Source of the DNA: Rhizobium croatiense
GTDB taxonomy: Bacteria; Pseudomonadota; Alphaproteobacteria; Rhizobiales; Rhizobiaceae
Assembly (NCBI RefSeq): GCF_019793465.1
Contig: NZ_JAILYJ010000017.1
Coordinates: forward strand, 93,340-157,339
Length of the DNA: 64,000 bases
Direction of reading: 5' to 3'
Shown one piece after another: positions 58,627-64,000 of this stretch. The notes under the pieces were generated by a model. That model searched no databases and had not been told where the DNA came from. It saw only the letters and a list, made by a program, of their open reading frames with translations. A program made the translations under genes and the position numbers. Positions within the stretch are counted from its first letter, which is position 1, and each line of letters opens with the position of its first letter.

Positions 58627-59097
58627 ATGACCATTCATCACGACACGCGCCCGACGCTGAACCTCATCCGCCTGGCCAATGGCGAAGGGCTCGACCTGCC
58701 CGCCTATGAAAGCAAGGGAGCGGCCGGCATGGACCTGCGCGCCGCCGTCGACGGCGATGCGCCGCTGACGCTTGCGCCCGGCAAGCGGGCGCTGGTGCCG
58801 ACCGGCTTCATCTTCGAGATCCCCGAGGGTTTCGAGGGTCAGGTGCGGCCGCGCTCCGGCCTTGCCTTCAAGCACGGCATCACCTGCCTGAATTCACCCG
58901 GCACCGTCGACAGCGACTATCGTGGTGAGGTGAAGGTGCTGCTCGCCAATCTCGGCGAGGAAGCCTTTGTCATCGAGCGCGGCATGCGCATCGCCCAGAT
59001 GGTGATCGCGCCGGTGACCCAGGCGCGGGTGGCCGAGATCACCGCGGCAAGCGAAACTGCGCGCGGCGCCGGTGGCTTCGGCTCCACCGGCGTGTGA
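58627..59097 (+). CDS. dut: Deoxyuridine 5-prime-triphosphate nucleotidohydrolase
   Basis: 156-aa trimeric dUTPase, keeping uracil out of DNA and supplying dUMP. All five motifs: GAAGMDLRA, VRPRSGLAFKHGI, GTVDSDYRGEV, ERGMRIAQMVI and ARGAGGFGSTGV. Usually found next to coaBC in rhizobia; here about 10 kb away. Confidence 0.97.
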   Translation: MTIHHDTRPTLNLIRLANGEGLDLPAYESKGAAGMDLRAAVDGDAPLTLAPGKRALVPTGFIFEIPEGFEGQVRPRSGLAFKHGITCLNSPGTVDSDYRGEVKVLLANLGEEAFVIERGMRIAQMVIAPVTQARVAEITAASETARGAGGFGSTGV

Positions 59098-59996
59098 TGG
59101 CAAAGGGCCTCGACAGCGCGGGCCTGACCTTCCGGCAGGATTATTTCGGCGATCCCGCCGGCTGGGCTGCGCTCGTCCGCCTGCTCCGGGATATTTTCAG
59201 CATCGATATCGGTCCGCTGCGACAACTTGGCGGCCCCGATCCCACCAGCATGCCGTTCGGCTGGTTCGATGCCGAGGGCGAGCTTGCGGCCAATCTCTCG
59301 GCCTTTGCACTGCCCTTCGTCCTCAATGGCAGGATCGTTCATGCCGCCGGGCTGCAATCCGGCGCGGTGCGGCCGCAGTGGCGCGGCCGCGGGCTCTATC
59401 GCGATCTGACGGTGAAGGCGCTCGACTGGTGCGGGCAGCAGGGCTTCGAAGCCGTCATCCTCTACACCGATAAGCCGTCGCTCTACGAAGCTTACGGTTT
59501 TCGCGCGTTACCACTGAACCGATATGAGGGAACCGCACCCGCCCCCGCAATTGGCGCCACAGCCGCCCGGCCGTTTTTGCCGGCGAATGCGGACGATCTC
59601 GCCCTGCTGCAATTGCTGCTGAAAGCACGCAGCCCGATTTCGACGACGCTCTCGGTCACCACAAATGCAGCGATGTTTCTCATCAACACGCAGCTCGATG
59701 CCGATGTCCGCATCAGCTTCCTGGAAGACTGCCAGGCAGCCATCGCCTGGAAGATGGATGGGTCAGGCCGCTTCAGCCTGCTCGATGTCGTGGCAGCGGA
59801 GATCCCGTCGCTTGCCGCGATCTTCGGCGGGCTCGACATTGCCTCGGCCAGCGTCGAGGTGCTCTTCCGGCCCGACAAGCTCGACTGGACGGGCGCTCCG
59901 CAACCGTTTGAAAGCGGCACGGTGCTGATGCTGCGCGGGCTCGGCGACGATGCCCCGCATTTTCCGGCGATGCTCTCCCCAATGGCCGATTTCTAA
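59097..59996 (+). CDS. GNAT-family N-acetyltransferase
   Basis: 299 aa. The N-terminal half is the GNAT fold with VRPQWRGRGLYRDLTVKALD (acetyl-CoA loop QWRGRG) and LYEAYGFRAL; the C-terminal half (from about residue 150) resembles the sterol-carrier-like domain of Eis-type acetyltransferases. ATG 59097 overlaps the dut stop (TGATG); GTG 59094 is also possible. Target unknown. Confidence 0.83.
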   Translation: MAKGLDSAGLTFRQDYFGDPAGWAALVRLLRDIFSIDIGPLRQLGGPDPTSMPFGWFDAEGELAANLSAFALPFVLNGRIVHAAGLQSGAVRPQWRGRGLYRDLTVKALDWCGQQGFEAVILYTDKPSLYEAYGFRALPLNRYEGTAPAPAIGATAARPFLPANADDLALLQLLLKARSPISTTLSVTTNAAMFLINTQLDADVRISFLEDCQAAIAWKMDGSGRFSLLDVVAAEIPSLAAIFGGLDIASASVEVLFRPDKLDWTGAPQPFESGTVLMLRGLGDDAPHFPAMLSPMADF

Positions 59997-60008
59997 CCGT
60001 TTCGCGAT

Positions 60009-60473
60009 CTACTTTCCGCGCGAAAGCGGCGGCAGGCGCCGCTTGACCGGCGAGGCTTTGATCATCGCGGTGTTGGTCTCGGCGCGTTCGGCGACCCTGT
60101 CCAGGAGGCCGTCGAGTTCCGTCATCGAGCGGATGACCAGGCGGGCGATGAAACAATCCTCGCCGGTCACCTTGTCGCATTCGACGATTTCAGGAATTTC
60201 CTGAATGAGGCGCTCGACGATATGCAACTGCCCCGGCAGCGGCCGCACGCGGACGATCGCCTGCAGGGGATAGCCGACGGCTGCAGGATCGAGATCGATG
60301 GTGAAGGCCTTGATGACGCCGCGCTCCTCCAGCCGGCGCAGACGCTCGGCCGCACTCGGCGAGGAAAGCCCCACCTGCTGTGCCAGCTCCTTCAGCGAGA
60401 TCCGGGCATTGCCGGCCAGCGCTTCGAGAATGGCCTGATCGATTTCATCGAGCGGCTGGACATCGTTAGGCAT
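60009..60473 (-). CDS. Lrp/AsnC-family regulator
   Basis: 154 aa: LDEIDQAILEALAGNARISL and LSSPSAAERLRRLEERGVIK form the winged helix, and the ligand domain contains ECDKVTGEDCFIARLVIRS. Its start is 112 bases from a divergent EamA-type exporter gene, with an AT-rich strip (TTTATCATTATATAATTT) in between that likely holds its binding sites. Probable regulator of that exporter. Confidence 0.9.
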   Translation of the reverse strand: MPNDVQPLDEIDQAILEALAGNARISLKELAQQVGLSSPSAAERLRRLEERGVIKAFTIDLDPAAVGYPLQAIVRVRPLPGQLHIVERLIQEIPEIVECDKVTGEDCFIARLVIRSMTELDGLLDRVAERAETNTAMIKASPVKRRLPPLSRGK

Positions 60474-60585
60474 GACCGTGGCTTTCCCTTTTATTATTAG
60501 GGTACAGCGATGAAGTTCATTTTTATCATTATATAATTTCGCCTGTCGCCGCAATATTATCATCTCAGCAAAAACGGAGGCGATC

Positions 60586-61488
60586 ATGAGCGGCGACATC
60601 AAAAGAGGCACTGTTGAAATGACGGCAGCGATGCTGATCTCGGGGACGATCGGCTGGTTCGTCGTGATGTCGGGCCAGCCGGTCAGCGGTGTGGTCTTTT
60701 GGCGCTGCCTGTTCGGCGCGCTGACCCTGCTTGTCATCTGCGGCGCGCTCGGGCTGCTGCGGCCGGGCATCCTCACGCTGCGCGCCTTCACCATCGCCGT
60801 CTTCGGCGGCATCGCCATCGTCGTCAACTGGCTGCTGCTGTTTGCCTCCTATTCGCATGCGACGATCTCGATTGCCACCACCGTCTACAACACCCAGCCC
60901 TTCATGCTGCTGGTGCTCGGGGCGCTGTTTCTCGGCGAAAAGATCACCGCCGCCAAGCTGTTCTGGCTGACGCTCGCCTTTGCCGGCATGGCTGCCATCG
61001 TCGAGGGGAAACCTGAGACCGGCAGCGGCACGTCGGATGGCTACGGCCTCGGCATCCTGATGGCGCTGGGCGCGGCTTTCTTCTACGCGCTGGCAGCGCT
61101 TGCCGCGAAGTGGCTGAAAGGCACGCCGCCGCATCTGATCGCGCTGATCCAGGTCGCAACCGGCATGCTGATGCTGGCGCCGATGACGGATTTTTCGCAG
61201 CCACCTCAAGATGCCGGAAGCTGGGCGATCCTCGTTTCCATCGGCGTCGTCCATACCGGGCTGATGTATGTGCTGCTCTACGGCGCCATCCAGCGGCTGC
61301 CGACGCATCTGACCGGGGCCTTGTCCTTCCTCTATCCGATCGCCGCAATCCTCGTCGACCGGCTGGCCTTCGGCCACGCGCTGCAGCCGATGCAGATCGC
61401 GGGCGCCGCCATCATCCTGCTTGCCGCGGCCGGCATGAACCTCGGCTGGACGCCGCGCTGGCTGCGGCCGAGGGCGCTTCAGGGCTAA
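60586..61488 (+). CDS. DMT-family transporter (EamA domains)
   Basis: 300 aa with ten hydrophobic segments in two EamA repeats; GALFLGEKITAAKLFWLTLA ends the first and FLYPIAAILVDRLAFGHALQ marks the second. Such proteins export amino acids or related metabolites. The divergent Lrp-type gene supports an amino-acid link. ATG 60586 follows CGGAGGCG. Confidence 0.88.
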   Translation: MSGDIKRGTVEMTAAMLISGTIGWFVVMSGQPVSGVVFWRCLFGALTLLVICGALGLLRPGILTLRAFTIAVFGGIAIVVNWLLLFASYSHATISIATTVYNTQPFMLLVLGALFLGEKITAAKLFWLTLAFAGMAAIVEGKPETGSGTSDGYGLGILMALGAAFFYALAALAAKWLKGTPPHLIALIQVATGMLMLAPMTDFSQPPQDAGSWAILVSIGVVHTGLMYVLLYGAIQRLPTHLTGALSFLYPIAAILVDRLAFGHALQPMQIAGAAIILLAAAGMNLGWTPRWLRPRALQG

Positions 61489-61604
61489 CGAAAGGCGGGG
61501 AGGCACAGGGCGGCAGGCATTTCTTCTGGTGATGGACCCATCAACGCCGGCCGATTGATGGCAGGGCTTACCGGATATAAAACACCGGGAAAGAGGAGCC
61601 ACAT

Positions 61605-62222
61605 ATGAGCCTTGCCGCCTTGCTTGCCTATGCCGGAGCGCTGTTCATCGCAGCCGCCATTCCCGGACCCGGGATTACCGCCATCGTCGCCCGCGCGCTC
61701 GGCTCGAATTTCCGCGAGACCTTCTTCATGGGTCTCGGCCTGGTGCTCGGCGATATGACCTATCTCACCGCCGTCATTCTCGGCCTTGCCTTCGTGGCGC
61801 AAACCTTCACCGAGGTCTTCCTCGTCATCAAGATCGCCGGTGCCCTTTATCTCGCCTATATCGCCTGGAAACTCTGGACGGCGGGGCTGCTGCCGCAGGA
61901 CATCGCGGCGAAGAAATCCAGCAATATCGGCCTGTCCTTCCTCTCCGGCCTGCTGGTGACGCTCGGCAATCCGAAGACCATGCTGTTCTATGTCGCGCTG
62001 GCGCCGACGCTGATCGATATCGGCAATATCAGCCTCAGCGACTATGCGATGCTGCTTGCCGTCACCTTCGTCGTGCTGATTGCCGTGCTGGTGCCCTATA
62101 TGCTGCTCGCCTCGCGGGCCCGCACGATGCTGAAACAGCCGCGCGCCTTGCAGGCCCTGAACCGGGTTGCGGCCGGCATCCTGGCCGGCACGGCCGCCTT
62201 CATCGCCGCGCGGGCGGCCTGA
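61605..62222 (+). CDS. LysE-family translocator
   Basis: 205 aa, six membrane helices. The LysE/RhtB signature PGPGITAIVARALGSNFRET is at the N terminus and LVTLGNPKTMLFYVALAPT in the middle. Members export amino acids or homoserine lactones. It lies 116 bases after the EamA gene on the same strand: two amino-acid exporter families side by side. GAGGAGCC precedes the start. Confidence 0.9.
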   Translation: MSLAALLAYAGALFIAAAIPGPGITAIVARALGSNFRETFFMGLGLVLGDMTYLTAVILGLAFVAQTFTEVFLVIKIAGALYLAYIAWKLWTAGLLPQDIAAKKSSNIGLSFLSGLLVTLGNPKTMLFYVALAPTLIDIGNISLSDYAMLLAVTFVVLIAVLVPYMLLASRARTMLKQPRALQALNRVAAGILAGTAAFIAARAA

Positions 62223-62365
62223 AATAAACATCCGCCAAGAAACGGTTTTCAAAGCTTTTTTTCTTCGCGTCCGGCTCTCCCGGCATCAACGCGGGCTGGC
62301 CTCATTCGGCCTTTGCCCCTATTCTCCTTTCGATTTCAGGGACCGAAGTCCAAAGGGAGGCATCC

Positions 62366-63328
62366 ATGTCGCACAAGCCCGGCCGCGGCCGCATCTATTC
62401 CTCGATCACCGAGACCATCGGCAACACGCCACTCGTGCGCTTCGACAAGCTGGCCCGTGAAAAGGGCGTGGTGGCCAACCTGATCGGTAAGCTTGAATTC
62501 TTCAATCCGATCGCCTCGGTCAAGGACCGCATCGGCGTGGCGATGATCGAAAGCCTGGAAGCGCAAGGCAGGATCACTCCCGGAAAGTCCGTGCTGATCG
62601 AGCCGACCTCCGGCAACACCGGCATCGCGCTCGCCTTTGCCGCTGCCGCCAAGGGTTATCGTCTGATCCTCACCATGCCGGAAACCATGTCGGTCGAGCG
62701 CCGCAAGATGCTGGCGCTGCTCGGCGCCGAGCTGGTGCTGACCGAGGGCGCCAAGGGCATGAAGGGTGCGATCGCCAAGGCCGAGGAGCTGGCGGAATCG
62801 CTTCCCGACGCCATCATACCGCAGCAATTCGAAAACCCCGCCAATCCCGAAATTCACCGCAAGACGACCGCCGAGGAAATCTGGAACGACACCGACGGCA
62901 CGGTCGACATCCTCGTCTCCGGCATCGGCACCGGCGGCACGATTACCGGCGTCGGCCAGGTGCTGAAAAGTCATAAGCCCGAAATCCAGATCATCGCCGT
63001 CGAGCCGGCCGATTCCCCCATTCTCTCCGGCGGCAATCCCGGCCCGCACAAAATCCAGGGCATAGGCGCCGGCTTCGCCCCAAAAATCCTCGACACCGGC
63101 ATCTACGACGAAGTCGTCACCGTCACCAACGACGAGGCCTTCGAACAGGCCCGCCTGGTCGCCCGGCTCGAAGGCGTCCCGGTCGGCATCTCCTCGGGTG
63201 CGGCACTGACCGCAGCGATCAAGGTCGGCAGCCGTCCGGAGAATGCCGGCAAGAACATCGTCGTGATCATCCCGTCCTTCGCGGAGCGTTATCTCTCGAC
63301 GGCATTGTTTGAGGGGCTGGGGAGCTAA
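62366..63328 (+). CDS. cysK: Cysteine synthase A (O-acetylserine sulfhydrylase)
   Basis: 320-aa PLP enzyme making cysteine from O-acetylserine and sulfide. PLP lysine in NPIASVKDRIGVAMIE, EPTSGNTGIALAFAA for cofactor phosphate and substrate, GIGTGGTITGVG for the phosphate loop and ISSGAALTAA near the C terminus. Upstream 143 bases hold AAAGGGAGG before ATG 62366. This copy could reuse the sulfide released by the desulfurase cluster, but no linkage other than the window is shown. Confidence 0.95.
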   Translation: MSHKPGRGRIYSSITETIGNTPLVRFDKLAREKGVVANLIGKLEFFNPIASVKDRIGVAMIESLEAQGRITPGKSVLIEPTSGNTGIALAFAAAAKGYRLILTMPETMSVERRKMLALLGAELVLTEGAKGMKGAIAKAEELAESLPDAIIPQQFENPANPEIHRKTTAEEIWNDTDGTVDILVSGIGTGGTITGVGQVLKSHKPEIQIIAVEPADSPILSGGNPGPHKIQGIGAGFAPKILDTGIYDEVVTVTNDEAFEQARLVARLEGVPVGISSGAALTAAIKVGSRPENAGKNIVVIIPSFAERYLSTALFEGLGS

Positions 63329-63536
63329 AGGTGGCTGTGGCCGGGCCTTTCCGCCGGCAATTTATCCTGCAAAATATTGGAGCGCCTCGGCGCACCTACT
63401 TTTGTGCCGTCACCTGCATCCCAATTGAAGTGGGACGAAAGTTCTGTGGTAGGCCGACGCTTGCTTGCAAGGGATAGTCGGCCACTACCATTTTGTTCGC
63501 GGCCCGATTCTAGAATATGTCTTCCCGATTCTGACC

Positions 63537-63884
63537 TCAACTAAACGCCAAATGTAAATCAGCACGTTCGAGGTCCGTGGCTGACTGAGGAAAGTCTGGG
63601 GCACTACTCTTCCATTCGGAGCAATACTCCTGAAATGTGCTGTTGTAGAATGCGCGGAGCACGAAATTGACAAATCGAAACGGAGTCATAGCCGTTAAGA
63701 CAGGTATTCTGCAATTTTTATACTGCCCTATCGTGAAATGAGATTTTGGATGGATGACTTCGTGAAAAGCCGCCTCGTCGAAGTCGAACCTTATTGGGGT
63801 CGTGACAACGTCTTTGCGGATTACGTCAGCATACAAAACTTCAAACTCATAGAGTTCAGGATCGTTCTGGTACTGACCTGCCAC
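63537..63884 (-). pseudogene. DUF2290 protein, N-terminally truncated by an insertion sequence
   Basis: The 115 readable residues include HPKSHFTIGQYKNCRIPV and FRFVNFVLRAFYN, signatures of DUF2290, a family of roughly 200 aa or more of unknown function sometimes met near defence genes. The N-terminal half is missing: the upstream side runs into an IS3-type end at about 63868, and the first residues MAGQYQ would come from the IS. DNA here is clearly more AT-rich than the rest, a mark of foreign origin. Expression is doubtful. Confidence 0.65.
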
Positions 63885-64000
63885 TGCGAATTTCCTCCAG
63901 AATTGATTAGAGTCCGGCCGATCAAAGGACGGACGAATGAAGAAGCAGAGATTTACGGAAGAGCAGATTATTGCGGTGCTGAAGGAGCAGGAGGCAGGAG
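63868..64000 (+). mobile_element. Left end of an IS3-family insertion sequence (cut by window edge)
   Basis: The element seems to begin with TGGTACTGACCTGCCACTGC near 63868, since the DUF2290 homology stops there; a transposase frame starts at 63937. The exact terminus and any target duplication cannot be fixed without the other end. Confidence 0.6.
63937..64000 (+). CDS. IS3-family transposase OrfA, N-terminal part (partial)
   Basis: Reads MKKQRFTEEQIIAVLKEQEA before the window ends. The start FTEEQIIxxLKE is the classical opening of IS3-family OrfA helix-turn-helix proteins (IS407/IS1400-like groups). AAAGGACGG precedes the ATG. OrfB would be expected beyond the window. Confidence 0.85.
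   Translation, partial: MKKQRFTEEQIIAVLKEQEAG

Noticed and set aside
1..64000. CRISPR arrays, tRNA or rRNA genes
   Set aside because: No regularly spaced repeats and no cloverleaf or rRNA-like sequence was seen in any intergenic region.

Overview
The window is a stretch of high-GC chromosome from an alphaproteobacterium of the order Rhizobiales, most likely Rhizobium itself (R. etli / R. leguminosarum group). Pointers are the mutS-glnD-murJ-trpS order, a Fur-family regulator of the rhizobial Mur type next to an OlsA-like acyltransferase, an ActA-like Lnt followed by a PraR/PhrR-type regulator and metK, rpsT beside dnaA, and several families of rhizobial intergenic palindromes. There are no rRNA or tRNA genes and no CRISPR array.

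Layout. Bases 1-35,650 are mostly core housekeeping genes: DNA repair (mutS end, mutM), nitrogen signalling (glnD), cell envelope (murJ, lnt, olsA), translation and RNA maturation (trpS, tsaB, rimI, miaB, ybeY, trmB, rph, rpsT), Fe-S assembly (nfuA), methionine cycle (metK), heat shock (hsp20, grpE, hrcA), haem (hemW), replication start (dnaA) and ubiquinone (ubiE, ubiB). Many genes overlap by the ATGA or TGATG type and form tight operons (glnD-murJ; miaB-phoH-ybeY-corC; metK-trmB; rph-VOC-rdgB-hemW).

Bases 35,737-43,393 hold the most interesting block. All genes are on one strand: a histidine-ammonia-lyase homologue that lacks the Ala-Ser-Gly cofactor triad, a hydantoinase-like amidohydrolase, an M20 carbamoylase-like hydrolase, a DUF917/S-methyl-thiohydantoin-desulfurase family protein, a small TfoX-like protein and a urocanase homologue that lacks the usual active-site cysteine. 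This set matches, enzyme for enzyme, the five-step route reported for bacterial ergothioneine breakdown (ergothionase, thiourocanate hydratase, thiohydantoin desulfurase, hydantoinase, carbamoylase), giving glutamate, trimethylamine, sulfide, CO2 and ammonia. I infer that function; it is not proven here.

Bases 43,400-58,540 are a second accessory stretch around coaBC: divergent regulator/target pairs (LysR-SDR with an MFS pump and a VOC protein; Lrp-RidA; LysR-GST), a GntR-CynX-type transporter operon with a perfect palindrome over its own start codon, an S10 peptidase, a small ORF with its own terminator, and prfC. Related genomes usually keep ubiE-ubiB-coaBC-dut together, so both blocks look inserted into an ancestral core order. 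The last part (dut, GNAT, Lrp/EamA, LysE, cysK) is ordinary until about 63,330, where the base composition becomes AT-richer and a DUF2290 gene is truncated by the left end of an IS3-family element that runs off the window.
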